From: Melastoma dodecandrum
Lineage: Eukaryota > Streptophyta > Magnoliopsida > Myrtales > Melastomataceae
Length of the DNA stretch: 64,000 nucleotides
Direction: 5' to 3'
Assembly: GCA_029817715.1 (NCBI GenBank)
Contig: JARUPY010000462.1
Span: forward strand, 115,062-179,061
Position numbers and translations under genes: made by a program. Below the pieces are notes generated by a model. That model searched no databases. It was not told the origin of the DNA and was given only the letters and a program-made list of their open reading frames with translations. Shown here in pieces: positions 1-11,231 of the stretch (its first letter is position 1; each line of letters opens with the position of its first letter).

Positions 1-645
1 TCCCTCTTACGGGTTTGTCTCCGAAGGCCCTCTTGCGGGTACATCTCTGAAGGCCCCATAATGGGACGACAATATTCTCCCAGTGGTATATTCTCCTCGA
101 AGTTATATTTTCCAGTGGTCATATTCTACACATACCGATATTCTTCCCGAGCAATATTCTTGGATATTATATTCTTTGACGACGGCTATATCCCTTTGTC
201 GACAACACCACCCCGAAGTTCTGTTGGATCAAGCCCACAGGCCCCAACAATTTCATCAAGATATCGAAGCTCTGTCGGATCATGCCCAAAGGCCCGACGA
301 CTTCATCAAGTTATCGAAGCTCTGCTGGATCACGCCCAAAGGCCCGATGACTTCATCAAGTTATCGAAGCTCTGCCGGATCATGCTCAAAGGCCCCGACT
401 ACTTCATCAAGTTATTGAAGCTCTGCCGGATCATGCCCATAGGCCCCGACGACTTCATCCATATTTCATCCCGAAATTCTGTTGAAATTCTGTCAGAGCT
501 CAAGATCATCATCTACAACCATTATTCATCGAAGATCGAATCAGAGGAATCACGTGTTACATTCGTAACTAAAGATTTAACCCGCTACATTTTTCATACG
601 ACAATTTGTACGCTCATATTTCCCCGTGATATTTTGGTGTTCACA
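1..645 (+). repeat. Partial gypsy-type LTR with 50-bp tandem repeats
   Basis: The window opens inside a long terminal repeat. It shares a near-identical layout with the LTR at 30111-31177, but in the opposite orientation: short units around 'gaaggccc' (1-60), then a stretch with repeated 'atattc', then about five copies of a 50-bp unit (215-470; units begin at 265, 315, 365 and 416 with 'cgaagctctg'), and a tail ending in 'ttggtgttca' near 645. The 5' part lies outside the window. The sequence from 646 does not resemble the primer-binding region beside the other copy, so this is probably a 3' or solo LTR. ORFs reading through it are not genes. Confidence 0.7.
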
Positions 646-1147
646 CTGATCTCCAATTACATTCCCAACGGCCAAATACTGATCGAAGATACTCGAAGAA
701 GTAGTCATCCTGGACATGAAACAGTCCCCCAAAACAAGATAGGCAGTTCACGTGTACTCTCTATGTTAGTGCTCTTCTGTTTTTTCTCTGTTGCAAAATC
801 AACCAGATTGCAATATGAAATCCTTTACAAATTTATAGTTACATACTTCCAACACTACCTGTCAAACAATTAGCATAATGCATAGGCAAAAAAATCTAGC
901 AAGTTCGACTGCCTATTGACCTTATCTAGTATGAACAAAGGAACGAGGCATTATCATCGTATGGTAAGACAATAGGAAACAAAGGGATATCCAAATGATC
1001 CTGCATTTACAGGCTTAAAGAGGAAAAATGGCAGCAAAAGACTTACATACCTGCTTCTCTAATTCTGGGAGTGCTTTCTTCAACTTGCGGATACTGTTTA
1101 CCAAAGGCCATTTCAAAGGAAGTCATGGAAACATTGGGAACTGAAAG
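646..1147. other. Intergenic remnant between two LTRs
   Basis: No gene can be supported. On the minus strand, about 1130-1068 reads as a short Lys/Leu-rich open stretch ending at a good splice donor (AG|GTATGT). It may be one exon of a host gene split by the LTR that begins at 1148. I could not identify a family, so this stays a remark. Confidence 0.25.
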
Positions 1148-1811
1148 TGTTGGTGTAACAATGGCACTAAGAGGGGGTAAATTAGTGTAATAGCCTTTTT
1201 AGCCTTTTTACAACTAATAAAACCTAGCAGCGGAAGGTTAGGTTTATGTAGAATACAGAATCCTTGTACACAGCAGATCCCGAAGTGAACTGCTTGATAA
1301 GAGAACGACCAGCCAAAGTCTGATATGAGATATGATTATGCAATTCTGAGAAGGTTTTTGCAAAAGTAGAATGTTGATGCAGAAGGTTGATGCTTCTGCT
1401 ATCAAGGTTCTACAAATCCGACCACCTTAAGTGTGATCAGCAACGTCTACTCAAAGATCTGAAAGATACTTGTAGTGGCAGAAGGTTATTACAGAACCTT
1501 GTAGGTTTCTCCACTACCAAGAGATTATTTGCGAGAGCTAGATCGAAAGAAACAACTCCAGAACCTGATTAGTTTCTGTAGCGTACGATGTTTGATGCAT
1601 GACCTTTGGAGTCTCTCTCAGAAGTTTGCGTTGTGTCAGTTAATTTGCTTTTCCGTTTGCGTAGAAAGTAAATGAAACACGGAAGGTTTATAGTGGTTCG
1701 ACAATTGCCTACTCCACTCTTCACTCTTATAGGATGGAATTCACTACTAAACATTAATAGCGAATACAAGACTGACAGAAGAAGTAAATCACTCCTGCAG
1801 AGGGTATTGTA

Positions 1812-1990
1812 GATAGCCCTTCGGCTTTTCCACAATGGAGGTACTAGCAGAAGGTACTGAGACACTTCTATAGTCTTGAAGGTGACGCAGATAGCCCTTC
1901 AGCTTTTCTACAATGGAGGTACTAGCAGAAGGTACTGAGACACTTCTGCAGTCTAGAAGGTGATGCAGATAGCCCTTCGGCTTTTCTACT
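1812..1990. repeat. 78-bp tandem repeat, two full units and a partial third
   Basis: Units starting with 'gatagccctt' begin at 1812, 1890 and 1968, exactly 78 bp apart. They carry 'ggaggtactagcagaaggt' in each full unit and differ at only a few positions. The third unit breaks off after about 22 bp. Confidence 0.85.
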
Positions 1991-2786
1991 CACAGAAACC
2001 CGATGGGTTGTGATCAATAACCCTTTGGGTCGTGCACAGAGATCTGTGATTAACTCCAGAAACTCTCTAGTTGAGGTTCTGCACTGAAAACACTGACTAA
2101 CTCCACCATCCATGTGGTTGGAGTTATGTAGAACATGGCAGCTCCACGCAAGCACGTAGCGGCCCTACGCAGGCAGACAGCCCCTCTGTCCAAGGTTTGA
2201 TTTTCCCTCCGGCGGTTCCACGACCTGCTTGGCTCCTCACCAAGACTTCCCCGTTGCTTGGCTCATCACCAAGTCTTCCAGAAGCAGACAGTACCCGTGG
2301 GACTTCTCCAAAGCTTGCAGCAAGTACTTCCCTTCTGAAGAAACACAAATGTCAGTGCCTCACCGTGAATCTCCCAGACGAAGCCCTTCTTCTGCTCACT
2401 CCTGGCACATATACACCCCGACTTCTCCCTAAGCCTGATGCACGTCTGCCACGCCACAGTGCAACCAGATCCTTCGCGACCTCACTCATGCCCGGCATAG
2501 CTTACACCATGGACACTTGCTTTCTGCACACACAAGCAAACCGATTAGAAAACAACTGATGCGCGTCGTCAACGCAACAAAAATAAATCCTCGTTCACAC
2601 AAACTAAGCAGTAAGGGCAAGCAAGGGTCGATCCAAGAGAGAATCAGTATCAATTAGGTCTTGTAACGTCAAATTCGATAACCAAATTCGAGGTCAAGTG
2701 AACAAATTAAGTGATGAGAAGTTAAACTAACAGCAAAGTGAATCGAATTACCAATAAGAATGAAAGATCTAGGACTACCGATTTCC

Positions 2787-3112
2787 CAAGTTCGGAATCA
2801 CCAAGGTACGGAGCATGCGGGATGCACAACCTTGCATAAGTTGTGCGCGAGGTTTCTCCTTGTGCAAACGAAAGGGACCCGAATGTCAAATGTAGAACTC
2901 CAATTTTGAATAGTTTGGGAAGCATTTGGAGATCATTTAGGCTTCGGAAAATGCAAGTTCGGAAGCATCAATGTACGGAGCATGCGGGATGCACAACCTT
3001 GCGTAAGTTGTGCGCGGGGTTCCTCATTGTGCAAACGAAAGGGACCCGAATGCCAAATGTAGAACTCCAATTTTGAATAGTTTGGGGAGCATTTGGGGAT
3101 CATTTTATGCTC
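2787..3112. repeat. 167-bp tandem duplication
   Basis: Two adjacent copies of a 167-bp unit (2787-2953 and 2954-about 3112), each starting 'caagttcgga' and including 'acggagcatgcgggatgcac'. They differ by scattered substitutions. The pair lies inside the 1.7-kb insert within the SIRE-like LTR region. Confidence 0.85.
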
Positions 3113-3821
3113 TCATATCCCCTCTTCTTATTACTATTGAATTTCATCGGTTGTTAACTGTAGGCCACTAATCTCTCCCCATAACCCTCTCAGATATCCG
3201 GGAACGTACCCCCATGTATCAAATTCTCTACTCTATGTCTAGGCAAAGAACTAGTGGAGGCCCTTTACGATTTAACCCTACTTTAATTACCCAAGGTGCA
3301 CGGTATTTCTACTCTCACACTAAAACCCGGTCCATCGACTCGAAGGTTCCTTAGGTTATCCTAATCCCGATCTGACCCAGACTACCCTCTCGAGTCTCCC
3401 TAGGTGATCGAATCAATATCAACAGTTGATCAGGCTGCTAATACGCATTAAACACGGGATTGGATAAACAACCGATGGAAATTCAAATCATAATAAAGAA
3501 AGGTTCAACAATTACAAAAGAACACGAGGTTCCATCGTCGTCCTAGAACAAAGAAGTTAGTTCATAGCGATGCAACACGAAAGCCAAATCAAAGATGAAA
3601 GCATAATTGAAATCTAAAAGAAAAAGGGAAAAGAATTTGCAAATCTCCGCCGGCAACAATCTCCTGTCACGAGCTTTTTGCCGTCAAAGAAAAACCAAAT
3701 CCCCCCCCCTTCAACCCTAGTAAACCTTAAGTTTGAGTATTTATACTAGGCAATAAATTAAAGGACCTAAATAGAAATAAAGAGAGAATCTAAGAATTCG
3801 GAGGGAAGGAGATCTTCTGAT

Positions 3822-3975
3822 TCTGCCGCAGCTGCGAGGAAATCTTCCGCAGCTGCGGAAGTCTCTGTGGTGTGCTCCATTTGGCTTCTTCGCAGCTGCG
3901 AGGAAATCTTCCGCAGCTGCGAAAGTCTCTGTGGTTGCGAACTTCCTCTTGCCCGCAGCTGCGGAGGTCTCTGTG
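3822..3975. repeat. Cluster of CGCAGCTGCG palindromes
   Basis: Five copies of the palindromic core GCAGCTGCG lie within about 150 bp, joined by repeats of 'aggaaatcttccgcagctg' and 'gtctctgtggt'. The pattern is a short degenerate repeat with palindromic halves. No coding function is supported. Confidence 0.75.
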
Positions 3976-6900
3976 GTCGCACTCCTCGCTTCCTTCTCAC
4001 AACTCTTCCTTCCTCTCTTCGTTGTTCCTCATTTCATCTTCAATTCCCTATACGAACAATAACGAACATGAGGTAACACAATTCAGCTTGAAACATCCGA
4101 TCTAAATACTTAAAACGACGGAACTAACTCAAATCAAGGCACAAATCTGATCATTTAACTCTACTTTCGTAGAGTTATCAACAACCGATACCAGTACCTC
4201 ACCAGATTTATCCAGACGCGGCCCTTCTTCTGCTCACTGCCCTGACACGTATACACCCCGACTTCTCCCTAAGTCTGATGCACGTCCACCACGCCACAGT
4301 GCAGCCAGATCATTCACAGCCTCACTCACGTCCGGTCTAGCTTTTACCCTGAGCACCATCCTTTTGCAACCGAATGCTCAACCCCAAAGAGAGCGAAAAC
4401 TCACAAGTCTCTCAGAATACAATACACTTATTCTACACGTAAGTCGTCTCTTGTTCTATCTAACAAATTATCCTAGCTTATGCAAAATAGAAATTACATA
4501 TTTACAGAAGGTACATTGGCTGACGAAAGTCTCTGCAAAACATGGAAACAAAATATCAGTCAAATAAAACATTCCCCCATTGGGAGAGATGCTCCATATT
4601 ACTTGAGGATCAATCATGCCATCTGGTCATGATTGTATTCATGATCCTAGGTGATAGGGCTTGCAGAAGATTCGGACTGATAAGATCCGTTAGGCTTCTG
4701 TAAATGGAAATCATATAATCTTGGTTTCGAAAATTGGTTGACAGACTTTCTAGGTACAGACACGTGTGGGGTGTGTCCATATCCAGATGGGTTGTCCTTT
4801 GCCATGAATCATAGCGAATCTGGACGTGTTTAGATACAAGTGGAAGGATTGAATGACTGTTGGATAGTTCCAGATCAGACAAATCAGAGCTTTCCATATA
4901 TAAAGTGATTTCTTCCCTTAAAGAGAGTAGATCAACTCACATGGAAATAAATCGTAATCAAAATGATTTAAAACCATTTTAATTAACATGTAATACCATA
5001 TGAATGTATTGAAATAATCAGATGATTAATTTAAATAATTCATGATAATGATTAGGTGACATAAGGTACGAAACAAATTGTCCCTGTAAGCTAACCTTCT
5101 GTAGAGTAGTAGATGCTTACCTTCTACACGGCCAAAGTTTACCTTCTGTATAGCATTATCAAATCCATATTAACAGAAAGTAAAGACGCTCTCGACTAAT
5201 TTGTTTTCAAATATTGCTGCAACAAGTACAACATCTGAACGAGAAAAACTTGGCTTCTTCAATGGAAAATCATAAATAAATGATCCTAAAGCATTTCACC
5301 TTCTCTCATTCAAATTGTGCTTTTACGGACTATTTTCGCAGAAAGAAGCTGTAAAGAACTCTGACAATTTGGAGTTATGATCCTTACCAATGTAGAGTGA
5401 CCACTTGAACAACTTCCATATCAGCATGTAGATTCTCAATTCTTCGAGGGCTGATCCACTAGCATCAAATATTTCGTGATCAGTCGTGTGAACAACACAA
5501 GAAATGGCAGTAGTCAGCACTTAAAAGAAAATGACCAGGGAAACGCGACCAAATGTTTAGATTCAATCATTAACTACTGTTGATAAGATTTTGATAATGA
5601 GTCAAACAGCAGGTTTGACCTGCTATGACTTTACATAAGCTGTAACTCCTGTAACGAAGATATGCTTCGTAATAAAGGAAAAATATCACGATAATATTTT
5701 CTACTTCCCCAATGATCATTTTAGAATCAAATGGTGTGATTAGAAAATATTTTCCACAAATAGATATTTCAATAATTATTATTAATTCAAAAAGGGAATA
5801 TTCTTAGGAATATTATTTGAATTAATATTAAATAGTTATCTGATAAAACAAATATTTGAAAGTCAAAAATAAAATATTTCCTAATCAAGGAAATTATTTT
5901 GTTATTTTTGGCAACTTTTATCTAACCTTATGTAAAAGATTAGGTTATTTAGAAATCACTCTCAAAAAATGTTTCCAGATCAATTTCGTCCAGATACAAT
6001 GAGAATCTTATCTGGAACGAATTATGTCAATTTGGAAACAATTGATCGATTATTTCTTTTTATAGAAGGTTGATTGACTGTGCTGGCCGAACCTTCTATA
6101 GTGTTATATCTCGAGGTTAAAACGTCCATTTAATACAAAATTATTTTTGGATAGTCCCCAACGGATAAATACACAAGTCCATGATCAGATTTCTTAGGTT
6201 GGAAATAAAATATTTTTTCTTTCCAACTATAGAATGTTGCTAATCGAATATGGCTTCAATCTTCGGTAAGGCGATATCTTGTGATTGGATAATCCGATTG
6301 CTGTGAAATCAATCAGAGATTGTTCGCAAATATTTATACACTATGGGAATGAATCTGGTCGTAATTTATTTTTAGAATAATAAATTTCCTTAATAATAGA
6401 ATGTCTGAACTACTATATAAGAGAGAAAACAAAAAATAAAAAAGGAGATTTTGCGCGTGGTAAGTCTTGATATTTGGCAATGTTAGTGGTTGTTTAACGT
6501 GTGTGTGAGTGTCCAGGACGGATTCTCCAGGCAAGCGTTCTCGCAGGGGGTGACTACAACGGGTTGAGCGTGGGTGAAGCCGCTCTGGTGACGTTGTTAC
6601 GTACGGATCTGAGGGACTCGACCGGAACTTTGTCCGTGACGTCGGACTGCGTACACCAGGGCCTGGGGAGAAGGTTCGTTGGTTGGCGAGTCGGCGTACA
6701 GAGTTGGTCGGAGAGAAGGAGTCCGTAGCAGGCGTTCAGTGGTGAGGGACCTCCAACTTTCTGTAGTTGGTTATTTTGTTGTTTGTGTGCTTGCAGCAGG
6801 TGTGCATTGGTGAAGCCACTCCGTAGGCGTCGTTGGCTGTGAATCCGAAGGACTTGGCCGGGAAAGCTGTCTTTAACGCCAGGTGGGCGTACAGCAAGTC

Positions 6901-7497
6901 CAAGAGAAGGTTTCTGCAGCAGGCGTAAGTGGTGAGGGACTGCAGCCTCCTGTAGACGGTTATCTTTATTTGTTTTGCAGATTATATCAAAAACACAAAA
7001 AGAGAAGCTTATCAAAGACGTCCAAACACTTGGAGAAAGCGTCATTGAATATGTTCGCTGATCCACAGAAGCGCTACAGCGTCACAGAAGGCTGAAGCTT
7101 CCAGCCAAGGTTCTGTGCCCACACAAGTCTGGTTGATTTCCTTGTGATTCGGCCTAGACTCATCCTAAACTCAGCAAGAGAGTTTCTTGCACTGGTTAAG
7201 CTGTTCTACGCCCCGTGGTTAAAGAAACTATTTTCTTATACCACAGAAGGTTCAACCTTCTACACTGTAATCACTATTTCAAAGTATAAGTGAAAACGAC
7301 TAAAAGTGGATTTTGGTGAATTCACCGAACCACTATAAAATCCTTTGTGTTCTTCGAATTTATTTTGAAATCCATTTCACAAGTTCTGTGTTACAGCAAC
7401 TTGCTTCCGCTGTGAGGGTTGTAAAAAAGCATTTAAGAATTCCTTAATTGGATTTAACACTAATTCACCCTATGTTAGTGTAATCTTTGGACCAACA

Positions 7498-8540
7498 ACT
7501 ACTGAACTTAGACGAAAGGTGTTTTACACGATGGAACGGACGCAACTGACTGCCGACAGGGATTTGGTTCCCTAGGGGACAATGCAAAGAAGAGCACGCA
7601 TGTTCTCATTGGGAAGTAAACGTACAAGATTCTAAGATGGAACAAAGCCCAGAAGAATAGAAAACGATCAATAAAGGCAGACGGGTGAGGCAAGCGACAA
7701 ATGTCCACTGTTGTATGTTTTCAGCAAGCGACAGTTTCAACTACGCCTACAAATCCATGATTACATGTGAGGCAGATCAAATTCCTGCTGTCGGAGACTG
7801 AAGACACTGTTATCAAGTTATGTCTAGTCGGCTAGCTCAAGCAGCTGAAAACTCAACGAAGTCAATTTTCTGGATCATAATCCACACGGTTCAATCAATG
7901 AAGATCTCGTCGTGTCTAAATGGCGGATGGGAGATCGGCAGCTGAAGGATTCAGCGATGGCGGCAGCTTGACTGGCCTTCTTGGTGCAAGAACGAGTATC
8001 ATTATTGATCGGCCGAGTTCAACAGCCACAGTATGCCAGTGTGCAAAGGTGGAGAGGCTAGAGCTCGCAAGAGACTCCCAGGACGGGAGGAAGAGTCTCG
8101 TCATTCGGAGAGTAGCTGGAACGGTGAAGAAGAATGAACTCCGGAGGGCCCTTCATATCATCAAAGGGAACATTGAGCTTCGTTTTACTGTCGAATCACC
8201 GTCGAATCACCGGAAACTATTACAATAAGTATCCTAAACTTAAACCAAATATCTGTTGAACTCTCGGTACTAAATGTAAAGTTGTAATAATTGTCCGACA
8301 AAGGATGTAATACAATATACAACAGAAGCACCTAGATTTTCCCTAACTCATGGATTCTTCCCAAACTAACATTACCCCAATATTCCGGCATTTCAAAGAG
8401 TCAAAGATGCCGATGAAAGAGGCTAGGGAAATAGAGGGACATATCAACTTCTCGTGAGGCAGTCCTAGCTTCAACTACTCATTTGGGGCATGTGAAATGT
8501 CGGGAACTCTGGCTCCAGCACCAGCAACAGATGGATATGG
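7498..8540. other. Intergenic region downstream of the kinase gene
   Basis: I see no gene here. A 102-codon open stretch at 7920-8228 has no recognisable domain. The part nearest 8541 is expected to hold the 3' untranslated region of the minus-strand kinase gene. Confidence 0.4.
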
Positions 8541-11231
8541 TTAATCTAGGGGCTCCGCAGAAGTTTTGAGTGCTTCAGCAGATAGATTTTCTGATACTCT
8601 AAGAGACCCGCCAAGCTCAGAGGGAAGTAGGGGAATCAGAGAATGAAGGACATCGGTTATCAAGGGCCGGTAACTCGGCTCCGGTTGTACACACAAAACC
8701 GCCACCGCAGCGACCTATAAACATTTTTATCAAAGGCGGAGAGTTAGGTAATACGAAGAAGCAAACCACCGCTTGCTGGCAATTGAAATAAGGAATGAAC
8801 ACCTTCAGCTACATACTTGATATAAGTGCTTCAAATCCATGGTGTCCCTAATGGCGGGATCAAGAATGTTCGGAAGCTTGGCTCGATCAGTCAGCTGGGG
8901 CATGGCCTGCAGATTCGAGACATGGATATAATACTCATTTTTGAAAAAATTCGCAGAAAACTATCCATAACAAGGGATTCCTGTCCATAAATTTTATACC
9001 CATGTCACTAGGGATTGGCGCTGAGCAGTTGTAGTTTCTTCCACTGGTTTTTTGCCCATAAGGAGCTCAAGAAGAATGACTCCAAATGCGTAGACATCAC
9101 TTTTATCCGTCAACTTACCTGCAGAAATCACAAAAATTAGCTGAAACTCTGTTGCAAAGCCACACCAACAAGAAACACCTCTAGACAACAGAATTTAATC
9201 TGCTAGCAGATGACCCCACAAGCTGATAGATGGAATATAAGTTATTTGTCGAGCATAAGGGGGATACAATATTCTAGTTGAGGACGCATTCTGCTTCAGA
9301 ATTCCAGAAACTTGAATGAGAGCATGATGATGATAAAATAAAACGACTTAGGTTCCACTGCAGAGCTTGGAGAGCAGACTCGAAAGCACTTGATATTGGA
9401 ACCAGAAAAGAAACAGGCATACCATCGCACAAGTATTCTGGGGCAAGATAACCCACTGAACCAGCAAGCTTTGGCTTGTGCTTATTTTGATTTCCAGCAG
9501 TTACAGCAAGCCCAAAATCACAGAGCTGCAATGCAGTAGGGAGTAAATTGGAATTTTTTCATCGAACAACAAAGTAAAATGCAAGTGCACAAGGTTTTTG
9601 TCAGTAACCTTAGCGTTGAAGTCCAAATCCAAAAGAAGATTTGATGATTTCAGATCTCTATGAACCACGGGAGGACTGCACCGCTCGTGAAGAAATTCTA
9701 GTGCCCTAAATAGTACCACGATAATCAGAAATATGCCAAGGAAAAGAAACAATGTCAAGCATTGGTTACCAAGCAGGCATTTAGAAGAGCAACTTACTTG
9801 GCGACATCGACCGCAATTTTCATTCGCAGAGGCCATGTTAAAGCTGATCCCCGGGAAGGTCCTGTCGGAATCAAAACGACAGCAGGTTACATTGCTAGTA
9901 CTCTCAGGACATGCCCAGATGCACTATTAATTGTAATCATCTCATGAAGGCAGAGAGAAGGTTCCTACCATGAAGTTGTTCTTCAAGCGAACCGTTCTGC
10001 GTCATTTCATACACGAGGCAGCGGGACTCTCCATGAATGCAATAGCCCAATAGTGTGGCAATGTTCGGATGTTTGACCTTACTCAACCAATTCACCTCAT
10101 TCTGTGCAGGACATTATCACTCCTTGTCAGTAAGAGAACCAACGATTATCAAATCAGTCATCGAACAGCGATCAATGTAAAGCTACCTCAAATCCTCTCT
10201 GAGAATCCAGACCAACATTGTCCAATTTCTTCACGGCAGCAACGAACTTTTCGCTGAAATGGGCCTTATAAACAAGTCCATCACCGCCTTCACTCAAAAG
10301 GTTGCTTTCCGCGAAATGATTGGTGGCAGCTTCCAGCAATTGATACTCGAAAACCGCCAGAGAGCCCTGCTTGCCACCAATGGCCGACGAACTAAATTTA
10401 CCAATGGCAGGGTTCAGTGCAAGTCCTTGGGCAGCATCTACAGATCCAACAGCGACGTTCCATTGAAAGTGAAAAAAGGGAAACCACATTAAGAAAGCAG
10501 ATGCTAATTTTTATCACAAGCATACCGGAGTTTTGCCCGCCCTTTTTGCCAGAGGCCTTCAGTCTCCTCCGTCGAGAGATCCAGAAACAAAACACTAAAG
10601 ACAAGACCCCGAAAAGGAGGGCGGAGGCGACGATTAGCGCCACGAGTATCCTCTTATTCAGATCCTGGTGGTGGATTATCTGTATCACGGACGGTCCTGA
10701 TTCATCACCACCAAAAAGGGTCCTCAAAAGACAACAACAGTAACGAAGAAGGAGGGACTAGCAGCCAGCATCCCGGCCACAACCATCACTTCCAATTCCC
10801 AAAACACGGGAAACTCCCAAACAGCAACGAACAATCAAAGGGCATTATTTTATTCCCACATCATTCTTAAAATCAGCTCCGGCATTCCACAAAGGCCCAA
10901 AGTTCCCAACTTTTTGCATACCCGCCAACCAAAACAACTAGAGAATCTCAAGAAAGGAGAAGGAAAAAACAAAGCTTCAACCTTTCCAGATTGAGCTCAA
11001 ATGGGACTTACCGGGAGAAAGCGCGGTGGCCACGGAAGGAGAAAAGGGGGAGACGGGTGCATCGGCGGGGGGGCGGTGCCAGACAGAGAGGTCGAGGAGG
11101 GCAGCAATGGCATGACCCGGCCCCGCTTTGCAGGGAGCAACCGTGAAAGCCAGGGGTAGGAGGGCAAAGGCAAGAACGAGACGGGAGGGGAGGAAGGAGA
11201 AGGCAGGGTCGTAGGAGCAAAGGCCGTCCAT
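8541..11231 (-). CDS. Receptor-like protein kinase, At1g80640 type (10 exons)
   Basis: Exons on the minus strand, first to last: 11231-11012, 10696-10526, 10437-10187, 10101-9969, 9861-9798, 9705-9609, 9525-9423, 9118-9000, 8906-8817, 8714-8541. Every junction is GT-AG and all phases agree, giving 473 residues. A signal peptide (about 1-36) precedes a short Ser/Pro-rich ectodomain, one membrane span (about 89-112, then RRRR) and a Ser/Thr/Tyr kinase domain. The kinase keeps the VAIK-type lysine (AAVKK), [12 protein letters not shown] and APEY motifs. The tail [14 protein letters not shown] is characteristic of the At1g80640 family. The family is expected to sit in the plasma membrane and phosphorylate proteins; its ligand is unknown to me. 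Odd point: the glycine loop reads SEGGDG, so the first Gly is lost. An in-frame ATG 21 codons upstream (11294) is an alternative start; 11231 gives the better signal peptide. Confidence 0.92.

Larger units (their letters stand above)
1148..7497 (+). mobile_element. SIRE/copia-like LTR sequence, rearranged and nested
   Basis: The left edge at 1148 reads TGTTGG followed by an 'actaagagggggt' block. This block is the mirror of the 'actaattcaccc...' block just before the CAACA end at 7497. Such ends are typical of SIRE/Maximus copia LTRs. The 3' part (about 5620-7497) has a diverged copy at 15893-17607. At over 6 kb the whole is too long for one LTR. It holds a 78-bp tandem repeat (1812-1990), a direct repeat of about 130 bp (near 2385-2520 and 4205-4340) flanking a foreign 1.7-kb insert, and many 'cagaaggt' motifs. 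No gag or pol coding remains. The transposon interpretation is inference from ends and repetition. Confidence 0.55.

Noticed and set aside
1..645. CRISPR-like regular repeats (50-bp units)
   Set aside because: Units are contiguous tandem copies without unique spacers, in a plant LTR.
646..1147. Possible minus-strand exon near 1068-1130
   Set aside because: Only a short Lys/Leu-rich stretch with one good donor; no acceptor or family match.
7920..8228. 102-codon plus-strand ORF
   Set aside because: No known domain, no convincing start context, and no splice or promoter evidence. It lies near the 3' end of the kinase gene.
10417..10743. Antisense ORF over kinase exons
   Set aside because: It is the shadow of exons 2 and 3 of the minus-strand kinase, whose phases and family similarity are convincing.
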